A DNA stretch of 10,373 nt from Sphingomonadales bacterium (GCA_028868335.1 JAGWUU010000096.1:1-10373), one strand, 5' to 3'; positions 1-7,204 are shown, counted from the first letter of the stretch. Translations and numbers: made by a program. The notes: generated by a model from the sequence alone, not told the origin.

Positions 1-13
1 CGCGGGGATGACG
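1..13 (-). repeat. End of a GTCATCCC-type palindromic repeat (cut by window edge)
   Basis: The first 13 bases, CGCGGGGATGACG, are the exact reverse complement of positions 10172-10184, the left end of the intact repeat between atpA and atpG. The fragment lies 13 bp past the transaldolase stop codon. The rest of this copy would lie to the left of the window, so its length and internal hairpins cannot be seen. Confidence 0.6.
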
Positions 14-26
14 GGCTAATACAAGG

Positions 27-677
27 TCAAATATGCTGCCCGGTCTTGGCCCAATCCGCGAGGAAGCCCTCGATCCCCTTCTCGGTCAGGACATGCTTGA
101 ACAGCCCCCAGATAACCGAAGGCGGCGCCGTCATCACGTCGGCGCCGATTTCAGCGGCGCGCAGAACGTGGATGCCGTGGCGGACCGAGGCGACCAGAAT
201 CTGGGTCCGGTAGTCGTAGTTGTCATAGATCAGGCGGATTGCCTCGATCAGTTCCATCCCGTCCCAGCCGTTGTCGTCGTGGCGGCCGACGAAGGGGGAC
301 ACGAAGGTCGCCCCGGCCTTGGCTGCGAGCAGCGCCTGGTTGGCGGAGAAACACAGCGTGACGTTGACCATGCTGCCATCGCCGGTCAGCGCCTTGCAGG
401 TCTTTAGGCCGTCGGGGGTCAGCGGCACCTTAATGCAGACGTTGTCGGCGATCTTGCGGAGCTTTTCGGCTTCCTTCATCATCGTCGGGTGATCGAGCGC
501 GACTACTTCGGCGCTGACCGGACCATCGACGACCGCGCAGATTTCCTTCACGACCTCGTGAAAATCGCGGCCCGATTTCATGATCAGGCTGGGGTTGGTG
601 GTGACGCCGTCAAGCAGGCCGGTGGCGGCCAATTCCTTGATGTCGGCGATTTCGGCGGTGTCTGCAAAGAATTTCAC
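27..677 (-). CDS. tal: Small transaldolase (transaldolase/fructose-6-phosphate aldolase family, TalC/FSA type)
   Basis: A complete 216-residue protein of the short, single-domain TalC/FSA class of Schiff-base aldolases. It would act in the cytoplasm in the non-oxidative pentose phosphate pathway, moving a dihydroxyacetone unit between sugar phosphates. Visible motifs are FFADTAE at the N-terminus (Asp6), TTNPS (26-30) and IKVP with the Schiff-base Lys83. SPFVGRHDD (127-135) carries Phe129 where fructose-6-phosphate aldolases have Tyr; Phe is the transaldolase state, so true transaldolase activity is favoured although such genes are often labelled fsa. Translation starts at GTG 677, with AGGAG (688-692) ten bases upstream. 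The DUF4197 gene lies 87 bp upstream on the same strand, but a good promoter in that gap suggests independent transcription. The family call is very secure; the exact reaction is less so. Confidence 0.95.
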   Translation of the reverse strand: MKFFADTAEIADIKELAATGLLDGVTTNPSLIMKSGRDFHEVVKEICAVVDGPVSAEVVALDHPTMMKEAEKLRKIADNVCIKVPLTPDGLKTCKALTGDGSMVNVTLCFSANQALLAAKAGATFVSPFVGRHDDNGWDGMELIEAIRLIYDNYDYRTQILVASVRHGIHVLRAAEIGADVMTAPPSVIWGLFKHVLTEKGIEGFLADWAKTGQHI

Positions 678-709
678 GGGGGTAGCGCTCCTGGTGGCGA
701 GTCACGGCG

Positions 710-738
710 GCTATAGACGCCAAAGCAGCGTGGGACAA
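710..738 (-). promoter_or_regulatory. Candidate sigma-70 promoter of the transaldolase gene
   Basis: On the minus strand, TTGTCC (738-733) and TATAGC (715-710) are separated by exactly 17 bp. Each matches the -35 or -10 consensus at four of six positions. Transcription would start near 703 and give a leader of about 25 nt that still contains the AGGAG at 688-692. The site lies in the 87-bp gap between the DUF4197 stop and the transaldolase start, where a promoter would be expected. Confidence 0.45.
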
Positions 739-764
739 AGCCCGCACCTGCCCTTTTTTCCGAT

Positions 765-1448
765 CTAGAGAATCTTCAGCGCGGCGATCAGGATCGGATC
801 GTGCGTCGTCTGCGGGTTGGCGCGGATCGCACTTTCCTCGGCGCCGATCTGATACCAGATCGAGTTGTCAGCGCGGTTCGCCACTGCCTGCGCGACTTGC
901 GCCGCATCGACCCCCGACAGCGCGGCAATGGCCTTGCCCAGGATCGGGTCGCTGCTGACCCGGATCGCATCGGACAGGCCAGGGATCATCGCGTTGATCA
1001 GCGCCGGTCCCATCTGGCCGCGCAGCCAGGTGGTGGCCGCGGTCGGCCCGCCGCGGATCAGCCCCAGCGCATCGGGGATCGAGATGTTGCGCACGCTATC
1101 GAGGACGACCGGCGCCGCCCGCTCCGCGCCCCTCTCGGCGACAAGGTTGAGCTTGTGCTGAAGTTCGGTCCGGAACGGCCCCGAGGTAAGCAGGCTCTTG
1201 AGGAGGCCGCCGCTGCCGCTGAACAGTACCGGCAGGTCAAAGCGTGCGACTTCGCTGTCCCAGAACCCGCCGGGCGCGGTCAGCTTGGCGAAGGCGTTCT
1301 GCGAGGACAGCGTGAGCAGCCGCTTCAACGCCTCGGTCGTCGACAGTCCGCCGAGCGAAGAGCAGCCGGACAGCGCTAGCGTCCCGGCGGCACCAAGCCC
1401 CAATATGAACCCGCGGCGGGCAAGGACGGCGTGCGGTGTGATCTGCAT
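765..1448 (-). CDS. DUF4197 family putative lipoprotein
   Basis: A 227-residue protein resembling the DUF4197 family, whose function is unknown. The N-terminus is a signal peptide: Arg11-Arg12, a hydrophobic stretch (about 13-26) and a lipobox L-S-G-C with the lipidated Cys at 29. The paired arginines ahead of the hydrophobic core leave Tat export possible, though ordinary Sec export is as likely. The mature part is mostly predicted helical and includes SLGGLSTTEALKRLL just after the Cys, a glycine-rich FSGSGGLL stretch and a C-terminal DPILIAALKIL. The start at 1448 puts the signal peptide at the N-terminus and has GGGGA and AAGGA upstream. An in-frame extension to 1559 would add 37 basic residues and run into priA, so it was rejected. 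The gene is divergent from priA across 82 bp. It probably sits in the inner leaflet of the outer membrane or in the periplasm. Confidence 0.85.
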   Translation of the reverse strand: MQITPHAVLARRGFILGLGAAGTLALSGCSSLGGLSTTEALKRLLTLSSQNAFAKLTAPGGFWDSEVARFDLPVLFSGSGGLLKSLLTSGPFRTELQHKLNLVAERGAERAAPVVLDSVRNISIPDALGLIRGGPTAATTWLRGQMGPALINAMIPGLSDAIRVSSDPILGKAIAALSGVDAAQVAQAVANRADNSIWYQIGAEESAIRANPQTTHDPILIAALKIL

Positions 1449-1517
1449 GGTCCCCAATTCCTTTTTTCCCGGATGAATGCCGAAGCGGGGGTTACGGCGC
1501 GGCCTTCGAGGCTGCAT

Positions 1518-1521
1518 AGGG
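1518..1521 (+). promoter_or_regulatory. Ribosome-binding site that fixes the priA start
   Basis: AGGG at 1518-1521 lies nine bases before ATG 1531. The alternative in-frame ATGs at 1477 and 1522 lack a properly spaced site: the one at 1522 directly abuts this motif, and the one at 1477 overlaps the divergent gene's leader. Confidence 0.5.
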
Positions 1522-1530
1522 ATGCCACCC

Positions 1531-3696
1531 ATGACCCGCGTGCGACTCCTCGTCTTCAATCCCGCGCTCAGCGTGCTTGACTATCGCCTTCCCACTGGAA
1601 TGGCGACAGAATTCGGCTCGGTCGTGCTCGCCCCGCTGGGGCCGCGCCAGGTGCTGGGGATCGTCTGGGAACCGGACCGCCTGCCAGGGGACGAGGTTCC
1701 CGACGCCAAGCTGCGCCCGATCCTCGAAGTGCTGCCCGTCCCGCCGCTGGCCGCGCCGCTGCGCCGCCTGATCGAGTGGACTGCCGACTATTACTGCGCA
1801 CCGATGAACGCGGTCGCGCGCATGGCGCTGGGGTCGATGGCGGCGCTGCGCGGCGGGGGCACGGCCACGGAATACCGGCTTAGCGGGCTGGAGCCCAAGC
1901 GCCTCACCCCGCAGCGCGCCGCAGCGATGGACGCGCTCCACGGCGAGCAGGCCAGCATCCGCGAGCTTGCGGAACTGGCGAGCGTGTCCGACGGCGTGCT
2001 GCGCGGCATGGTCGGAGCGGGATTGCTCGAGCAAGTGACGGTCGATCTCGATCGCCCCTACCCGCGCGCCCGCGCTGATTTCGCCGTCCCCGATCTTTCG
2101 CCCGATCAACAGGCCGCCGCCGACCGCTTCGTTTCGGCTGTGAGCGGCGGTGCATTCCACCCTTTCCTGCTCGACGGGGTGACCGGATCGGGCAAGACCG
2201 AATGCTATTTCGAGGCGGTGGCCGAGGCGATCCGCCACAAGCGGCAGGTTCTGGTCCTCCTCCCCGAAATCGCGCTGACCGAAAACTTCCTGCGCCGGTT
2301 CGAGGCGCGCTTCGGCGTCCCCCCGGTGCTGTGGCATTCCAGCCTCAAGCAGAGCGAGCGCCGCCGCGCCTGGCGGGCGATCGTATCGGGCGAGGCGCAG
2401 GTGGTGGTCGGCGCGCGCTCGGCGCTGTTCATGCCTTACAAGGCGCTGGGCCTGATCGTGATCGACGAGGCGCACGAGGTTTCGTTCAAGCAGGACGACG
2501 GGGTGCGCTACAACGCCCGCGACGTCGCGGTGATCCGCGCCCGGTTCGAAGGCGTGCCGGTGATCCTCGCCAGCGCCACTCCCGCACTTGAATCGCTGCA
2601 ACTGGCCGAGGCCGGAGTGTACGAGAAGATTGACCTGCCAGCCCGCTTTGGCGGCGCGGAACTGCCCGCGATCGAGGTGCTGGACCTGCGCGACAATCCG
2701 CCCGAGCGCGGACGCTGGCTCGCCCCGCGGCTGGTCGCGGAACTGCGCGACCGGCTGGACCGCGGCGAGCAATCGCTGCTGTTCCTCAACCGCCGCGGCT
2801 ATGCCCCGCTGACGCTGTGCCGCCACTGCGGTTACCGGTTCCAATGCCCCAATTGCAGCGCCTGGCTGGTCGAGCACCGGCTGTCGCGGCGGCTCGCCTG
2901 CCACCACTGCGGGCACGAGACGCCGGTGCCCGATGAATGCCCCGAATGCCACACCGGCGACTGTCTGGTCGCCTGCGGCCCCGGCGTCGAACGTATCGCC
3001 GATGAGGTGGCCGAACTGCTGCCCGAGGCGCGCGTCGCGGTGGTGACGTCGGACACGCTCAATTCTCCGGAAAAGATAAGCCACTTCGTCGAGGCGGCAG
3101 AAGGCAAGCTGATCGACGTGATCGTCGGCACCCAGCTTGTCACCAAGGGCTATCACTTTCCCGAGCTGACACTGGTGGGCGTGGTCGATGCCGACCTCGG
3201 CCTTGAAGGCGGCGACCTGCGCGCGGGCGAGCGAACCTATCAGCAGATCGCCCAGGTTGCCGGGCGCGCCGGACGCGGGGAAAAACCGGGCGAGGTGCTG
3301 ATCCAGACCCGCCACCCCGAGGCCCCGGTGATCGCCGCGCTCGCCGCCGGAAACCGCGACGCCTTCTACGAGGCCGAGGCCGAAGCGCGGCGTGACGCGG
3401 GCGCGCCGCCGTTCGGCCGCTGGGCAGCGATCATCGTATCGAGCGAGGACGAGGCCGAGGCGCGCGATGCCGCCCGCGCGATCGGTGGCGCCGCGCCCAA
3501 CCTGCCGGACGTGCTGGTGCTCGGCCCGGCCCCGGCTCCGTTGGCGCTGCTGCGCGGGCGCTATCGCTACCGTTTGCTGATCAACGCGCGGCGCAGCGCG
3601 CAGGTTCAGGACGTGATCCGCCAGTGGCTCGGCGCGCTAAGCTTCCCGCCGGGCGTCCGCGTCGGCGTGGATATCGACCCCTACAGCTTTGTCTGA
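1531..3696 (+). CDS. priA: Primosomal protein N' (replication restart helicase PriA)
   Basis: A complete 721-residue superfamily 2 DNA helicase that recognises abandoned replication forks, unwinds DNA 3' to 5' and starts DnaB reloading. Residues 1-100 form the DNA-binding domain (VRLLVFNPALSVLDYRLP). GVTGSGKTE (216-224) is the Walker A motif, followed by LLPEIALT and the Walker B box DEAH (312-315). SATPALES is motif III and QVAGRAGR (575-582) is motif VI. Eight cysteines in CxxC pairs (430/433, 439/442, 457/460, 470/473) form the two zinc sites with PriA spacing. The length is close to the E. coli protein (732). The start at 1531 was chosen from its ribosome-binding site and because the protein then begins as family members do. 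The gene is divergent from the DUF4197 gene. Its last 16 bases overlap the convergent CPBP protease gene. Confidence 0.98.
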   Translation: MTRVRLLVFNPALSVLDYRLPTGMATEFGSVVLAPLGPRQVLGIVWEPDRLPGDEVPDAKLRPILEVLPVPPLAAPLRRLIEWTADYYCAPMNAVARMALGSMAALRGGGTATEYRLSGLEPKRLTPQRAAAMDALHGEQASIRELAELASVSDGVLRGMVGAGLLEQVTVDLDRPYPRARADFAVPDLSPDQQAAADRFVSAVSGGAFHPFLLDGVTGSGKTECYFEAVAEAIRHKRQVLVLLPEIALTENFLRRFEARFGVPPVLWHSSLKQSERRRAWRAIVSGEAQVVVGARSALFMPYKALGLIVIDEAHEVSFKQDDGVRYNARDVAVIRARFEGVPVILASATPALESLQLAEAGVYEKIDLPARFGGAELPAIEVLDLRDNPPERGRWLAPRLVAELRDRLDRGEQSLLFLNRRGYAPLTLCRHCGYRFQCPNCSAWLVEHRLSRRLACHHCGHETPVPDECPECHTGDCLVACGPGVERIADEVAELLPEARVAVVTSDTLNSPEKISHFVEAAEGKLIDVIVGTQLVTKGYHFPELTLVGVVDADLGLEGGDLRAGERTYQQIAQVAGRAGRGEKPGEVLIQTRHPEAPVIAALAAGNRDAFYEAEAEARRDAGAPPFGRWAAIIVSSEDEAEARDAARAIGGAAPNLPDVLVLGPAPAPLALLRGRYRYRLLINARRSAQVQDVIRQWLGALSFPPGVRVGVDIDPYSFV

Positions 3697-4577
3697 GATC
3701 CGGCCTTCGTGACCCAGAACGGTGGCCGCGTTCCGTCACGCTGGATTGCGCGGCGGAGCAGCAGCACGCCCGCCAGCGTTGCGACAGCCACGGCGACCGC
3801 GCTTGCCTCCAGCCCGAAAGCGCCGCCGGTCAGCCAGTCCGGCCCGATGCGGCGCGTGATCAGCAGCCCCAGCGGCACCTCGCCGCCCGAAACCGGAATG
3901 CTGAAGACCCAGCCCTGGGTGAAGTTCCACGCCATGTGAATACCGATCGCCAGCCACAGGCGGCGCGTCAGCAGATAGGCCGCGCCCAGCAGTATCCCCG
4001 CTTCCAGCATGATCGCAAAGGCGCTGAACCAGGTTGCATCGGGATTGAATATGTGGGCGGCGCCAAAGAACGCGGAGGTAAGCGCCAACGCCGCCCAGGT
4101 GCCAAACATCGTTTCGACGTGGCGAAACACGATCCCGCGGAAAAGCGTCTCCTCGAAAAAGCCGGAGATGAAGGCCAGCACGATCATCGACCACAACTGG
4201 CCCATTCCCCGGACGCCAAGGAATTCGATCCCGCCCAGCATCCACACCGCTAAGGTCGCGATTGAAAACAGGGCTGTCCCGGTCAGCAGGCCAAGACCCA
4301 GTTCGCGCGCGGCGCCCGGCCAGGCGAATTCCAGGGCAGGTCGACGTTCAAGCCAGCGAACCAGATAGGTGTAGGTCAGGATCACCATGATCGCGAGCGT
4401 CGGTCCAACCAGCGCCGTGATCGGTGCGTTGCGGGGCAGGTGCAAGGCGTGCAATGCCGTCGAGGCAAGCGACAAGGCCAGAACCAAGCCGCCGCCCTCA
4501 AGCACGATCAATGCCCCAGGGTGCGAAACGATCCGGCGCAGCAAGCCCGGCCGGTCAGGGTGTATCACTTCAGTCAT
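3681..4577 (-). CDS. CPBP family intramembrane glutamic endopeptidase
   Basis: A 298-residue inner-membrane protein of the CPBP (CAAX protease and bacteriocin-processing, Abi/Rce1) family. The family signature is complete: Glu142-Glu143-x3-Arg147 (FEETLFRG), then FFGAAHIFNP with His175, then HMAWN with His214 and Asn218. These residues form the catalytic site of Rce1-type glutamate proteases. About eight hydrophobic segments are visible, roughly 20-45, 55-75, 95-115, 127-141, 160-175, 183-203, 206-222 and 255-275. The substrate is unknown; bacterial members include bacteriocin self-immunity and protein-anchoring proteases. A strong GGAGGA (4587-4592) stands nine bases before the ATG. The gene lies 44 bp downstream of the isocitrate lyase/PEP mutase family gene on the same strand, so it may be the last gene of that operon. 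Its end overlaps priA by 16 bp tail to tail, with no visible terminator. Confidence 0.93.
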   Translation of the reverse strand: MTEVIHPDRPGLLRRIVSHPGALIVLEGGGLVLALSLASTALHALHLPRNAPITALVGPTLAIMVILTYTYLVRWLERRPALEFAWPGAARELGLGLLTGTALFSIATLAVWMLGGIEFLGVRGMGQLWSMIVLAFISGFFEETLFRGIVFRHVETMFGTWAALALTSAFFGAAHIFNPDATWFSAFAIMLEAGILLGAAYLLTRRLWLAIGIHMAWNFTQGWVFSIPVSGGEVPLGLLITRRIGPDWLTGGAFGLEASAVAVAVATLAGVLLLRRAIQRDGTRPPFWVTKAGSQTKL

Positions 4578-4621
4578 ACGCCCGCATCCTCCGCTTCACG
4601 CTGGTTTGCAAGGCGAAATCG

Positions 4622-5383
4622 TCATCCGTCGTATGGCGGCTTGCCCCCGTCCAGCACGATCCTGGCCGCCGCGCCGAGCCAGTCCATCGCCGCCGCCCAG
4701 GGCCGGTGTCCGTGGCTGATCCGCGCCGCCCCCAGCTCTGCCAGTTGCGCCCGATCGCGAAACGCCGGGTTCCAGATGATGTTGACCGGCAACGGCGATC
4801 CCGCGCAGATCGCGCCAAGCGCAGCAAGATCGGTGGTGAACGGCACGAACAGCCCGCTCGCCCCGGCATCGGCGTAGGCTTGGGCGCGTTCGAGCGCCGG
4901 CCTGACCAGACTGGCGTGGCTCTCGGTCGGCTGGCCCCGGAAGATGTCGCAGCGGGCATTGACGAAGATGCCGCATGCCGCGGCGGCCGCGATCCGGTCC
5001 GCCTGATCCGCTGCCGGAACAAGCGCGGCATCGCCGGGCATCCTGTCCTCCATGTTGATGCCTACGGCACCGCTGGCAAAGGCGCGCGCAACTGATTGGC
5101 CGACCTGCTGCGGCGTCGCGCCATAGCCCGATTCCATATCGAACGTGACCGGCAGATCGGTCACCCGCAGCACGCCTTGCAATACGTCCAGCGCGCGATC
5201 GAGAGGAAAGCCTTCGCCGTCCTTGAACCCTTGTGCCTCGGCCACGCCATAGCTGCCGGTGGCGATCGCCTTCGCGCCCGCCTCGGCAACGGCCTTCGCG
5301 CTGCCCGCATCCCAGATGTTGAACAGAACCAGCGGATCGCCGGGGACGTGGAGCGCCCGGAACTCTTCGACTTTGGCGTTCAT
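4622..5383 (-). CDS. Isocitrate lyase/phosphoenolpyruvate mutase family protein
   Basis: A 253-residue (beta/alpha)8-barrel enzyme of the isocitrate lyase/PEP mutase superfamily, probably cytoplasmic. Members break or form C-C or C-P bonds next to a carboxylate, using Mg2+. NIWDAGSA (22-29), ATGSYG (41-46), the metal ligands in TFDMESGYG (Asp82, Glu84), NMEDR (Glu112, Asp113) and NARCDIF (Arg144) match the family. The KKCGH loop of isocitrate and methylisocitrate lyases is absent, so neither activity is assigned. The substrate is unknown; members near this sequence are often named carboxyvinyl-carboxyphosphonate phosphorylmutase-like or oxaloacetate decarboxylase-like. The ATG at 5383 overlaps the Ada stop codon as ATGA, with AAGGA (5390-5394) inside the end of ada, which shows translational coupling. 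An in-frame extension to 5608 would lie wholly within ada and was rejected. Confidence 0.93.
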   Translation of the reverse strand: MNAKVEEFRALHVPGDPLVLFNIWDAGSAKAVAEAGAKAIATGSYGVAEAQGFKDGEGFPLDRALDVLQGVLRVTDLPVTFDMESGYGATPQQVGQSVARAFASGAVGINMEDRMPGDAALVPAADQADRIAAAAACGIFVNARCDIFRGQPTESHASLVRPALERAQAYADAGASGLFVPFTTDLAALGAICAGSPLPVNIIWNPAFRDRAQLAELGAARISHGHRPWAAAMDWLGAAARIVLDGGKPPYDG

Positions 5384-6411
5384 TGGGATTCCTTCTGCAA
5401 AAGCTTGCGCTTGATTTCCAGGCCATAGGCATAGCCGCCCAGCCCGCCTCCAGTGTTGATCACCCGGTGGCAGGGGATCAGCACCGCGACGTTGTTTGCC
5501 CCGTTGGCGCTCCCCGCCGCGCGCACCGCCTTGGGCCGACCGACCGCCGCCGCAAGCTGGGCATAGGTGCGGGTTTCGCCCGCGGGGATGCGCTGCAACT
5601 CGCGCCACACGGCCTCCTGAAAGGCGGTGCCCTTCACATCGAGCGGAATGTGCGCGAAGTCGCCGGGCGCCTCCACCGCGGCGACGACATCGCCCAGCAG
5701 TGCGGCAAATGCCTCGCCGCCCTCGATCAACTCGGCCTGGGGGAAGCGCTTTTCCAGCGCCTCGCGGCCTTCGTTAAACGACAGGCGGCACACGCCCTTG
5801 TCGGTCGCGGCGACCAGCATTGATCCCAGCGTGGTATCGACAACCGCCCAGTGGATCACCGCGCCCTTGCCGCCGTTGGCCCAGGCCGATGGCGTCATTC
5901 CCAGTCTCCCCTGTGTGCCTTCGTAGAACCGCGAGGGGCCGGAATAGCCCGCCGCGTAGATCGCCTCGGTGACGTTGCCCTCGCCGGTCAGCGCGTCGGC
6001 CGCACGTTCGGTCATCAGCGCGCGGGCGTAGGCCGCGGGCGACAGACCGGTGTGGCGCTTGAACACCCGCTGGAAATGCGCCGGGGAATAACCCGCCTCT
6101 CCCGCCAGAGCGGCCAGTGCCAACGGCTGCCCCGCCGCCTTGATCGTCGCGATCGCGGCAAGGACGGCGCGTTCATCACGGCTGACGTCATCGGGCGAGC
6201 AGCGCAGGCACGGGCGCAGCCCTTCGGCGCGCGCCGCAGCGCCGTCGGCGAAGAAGCGCACGTTCTCGCGCCGGGGATGGCGCGCGGCACAGCTTGGGCG
6301 GCAATAGATCCCGGTGGTCAGTACGCCGGTGACGAACCGCCCGTCAGCGGCGCGGTCACGCGCCAGCACAGCAGTCCAGCAGTTGTCGGAATCGATCATG
6401 GTCATAGTCAT
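5380..6411 (-). CDS. ada: Ada: bifunctional transcriptional activator and O6-methylguanine-DNA methyltransferase
   Basis: A full-length 343-residue Ada. The N-terminal domain has four zinc-binding cysteines at 37, 41, 68 and 71 (GIYCRPSC and LRPCLRCSPD). Cys37 corresponds to E. coli Cys38, which accepts methyl groups from DNA phosphotriesters and turns the protein into an activator. An AraC-type helix-turn-helix region follows (about 85-180, with YSPAHFQRVFKRHTG). The C-terminal alkyltransferase domain has the active-site motif IPCHRV with Cys314, which removes methyl groups from O6-methylguanine and O4-methylthymine in a suicide reaction. No key residue is missing. The start at 6411 was chosen over 6444 because AAGGAG (6419-6424) lies seven bases upstream and would fall inside the longer version. 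ATGs at 6405 and 6399 are possible but further from this site. A possible Ada box lies about 60 bp upstream. The next gene overlaps the stop codon. Confidence 0.98.
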   Translation of the reverse strand: MTMTMIDSDNCWTAVLARDRAADGRFVTGVLTTGIYCRPSCAARHPRRENVRFFADGAAARAEGLRPCLRCSPDDVSRDERAVLAAIATIKAAGQPLALAALAGEAGYSPAHFQRVFKRHTGLSPAAYARALMTERAADALTGEGNVTEAIYAAGYSGPSRFYEGTQGRLGMTPSAWANGGKGAVIHWAVVDTTLGSMLVAATDKGVCRLSFNEGREALEKRFPQAELIEGGEAFAALLGDVVAAVEAPGDFAHIPLDVKGTAFQEAVWRELQRIPAGETRTYAQLAAAVGRPKAVRAAGSANGANNVAVLIPCHRVINTGGGLGGYAYGLEIKRKLLQKESQ

Positions 6412-6418
6412 GGCACAG

Positions 6419-6424
6419 CTCCTT
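6419..6424 (-). promoter_or_regulatory. Ribosome-binding site that fixes the ada start
   Basis: The minus strand carries AAGGAG, seven bases before ATG 6411, which selects that codon over the upstream in-frame ATG at 6444. The site partly overlaps a weak inverted repeat (CCTTG at 6421-6425, CAAGG at 6432-6436). Confidence 0.6.
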
Positions 6425-6470
6425 GTTGACGCAAGGGGTGCCATGTTCGGTCGCTGCGTGCGTCCCGGGG

Positions 6471-6478
6471 CTTGCGCT
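6471..6478 (-). promoter_or_regulatory. Possible Ada box upstream of ada
   Basis: The minus strand reads AGCGCAAG here, agreeing at all eight positions with part of the E. coli ada-box core AAAGCGCAAG as I recall it. It overlaps the stop codon of the upstream DJ-1 family gene and lies about 60 bp before the ada ATG, in the largest intergenic gap of the run. Methylated Ada could activate its own gene from this position. No clear -35/-10 pair was found between the site and the gene, and the match is short, so this is tentative. Confidence 0.3.
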
Positions 6479-7203
6479 CAAAGCAGATCGAGCAGCCTGA
6501 CCGCCAAAGTCCACGCATCCCCCGGCCACCGTGCCGAGAGGTAGCGCAGGTCTTGCTCGACAAAGCCCACGTCCGGCGCCTTGGCATTGGCATAGCGGGG
6601 GATCAGCGGCCCACGCGCGAACCGGCCCGCCGGACCGATCAGGCGAGTGACCTCGGCCTCGACGGTTTCAGGATAGGTGCGGTAATGGCCTGGCAAGGCG
6701 CGCCGGGTCAGGGCGACTGCAATGTCTTCCTGCATCGCAGTCAACGCGGTGGTGCGACGGCCCTCCAGAACCCCCGCCCGCGCGAGCGGAAGCACACCGT
6801 GGCACACCGCACTGACCGGCTGGTGCGCAGCGAAAGCCTCGCGGGCAAGGCGCATCACCTCACCCGATTCGCAGTAGCGCCGCATGCCGGGCGCGTGCCC
6901 GCCGGGAAAGTGCAGCGCGGCAAAGTCACCCGCGCGGGCGGCGGCCCAGGTGATCGGATGGCGCCAGGACGGATCGGCGATCATCGCCGCATAGGCCTCC
7001 TGCGCCTCGGGCCGGGCGCGGAGCGATCTGGCAAGGCCGGGCAGCCCCTCGCCGGTCAGCGTGATCGGATCGCAGGTCGCAGGCTGGCCGGTTTCGGTGG
7101 CGAAGGAAACCGCATGGCCAGCCCCGCTCCACACTTCCCACGGGAACGCCACCTCGGTCGGGTCGAAGTCGCTTTGCGGCAGGATGATCAGGATGCGCGC
7201 CAT
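6478..7203 (-). CDS. DJ-1/PfpI (type 1 glutamine amidotransferase-like) family protein
   Basis: A 241-residue protein of the DJ-1/ThiJ/PfpI superfamily, closest in appearance to the Hsp31-like branch. The N-terminal strand ARILIILPQ is followed by DPTEVAFPWEVW with Glu17, the acidic residue that normally sits beside the catalytic Cys. FPGGHAPGM (99-107) is the conserved loop, and AVCHG (132-136) is the nucleophile elbow with Cys134 and His135. Relatives act on methylglyoxal as glyoxalases (deglycase activity is disputed), or as chaperones or isonitrile hydratases; the exact role here cannot be read from the sequence. The gene follows the dienelactone hydrolase with a single base between stop and start (TGACATG). 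GGGAGG (7209-7214) inside the end of that gene serves as its ribosome-binding site, so the two are probably made together. No signal peptide is seen; the protein should be cytoplasmic. Confidence 0.92.
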   Translation of the reverse strand: MARILIILPQSDFDPTEVAFPWEVWSGAGHAVSFATETGQPATCDPITLTGEGLPGLARSLRARPEAQEAYAAMIADPSWRHPITWAAARAGDFAALHFPGGHAPGMRRYCESGEVMRLAREAFAAHQPVSAVCHGVLPLARAGVLEGRRTTALTAMQEDIAVALTRRALPGHYRTYPETVEAEVTRLIGPAGRFARGPLIPRYANAKAPDVGFVEQDLRYLSARWPGDAWTLAVRLLDLL

Positions 7204-7204
7204 G

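Noticed and set aside
752..1469. The same 10-mer CCTTTTTTCC at 752-761 and 1460-1469, flanking the DUF4197 gene
   Set aside because: It is low in complexity, has no flanking similarity or symmetry, and one copy is simply the leader of the gene. Chance is the simpler reading, and neither copy follows a stem to make a terminator.
1492..3315. A 607-codon open frame on the strand opposite priA
   Set aside because: It mirrors the PriA coding frame, a common effect of high-GC third positions. The translation has no recognisable domain, while PriA on the other strand is unmistakable.
4424..5095. A 223-codon plus-strand frame across the CPBP and PEP mutase-like genes
   Set aside because: It spans the ends of two well-supported minus-strand genes and resembles no family.
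5384..5608. N-terminal extension of the PEP mutase-like protein
   Set aside because: It lies entirely within ada in another frame, and the ATGA overlap with a good ribosome-binding site gives a family-typical start.
6421..6436. Small inverted repeat CCTTG/CAAGG over the ada ribosome-binding site
   Set aside because: A 5-bp stem with a 6-nt loop is too weak to claim as a regulatory structure.
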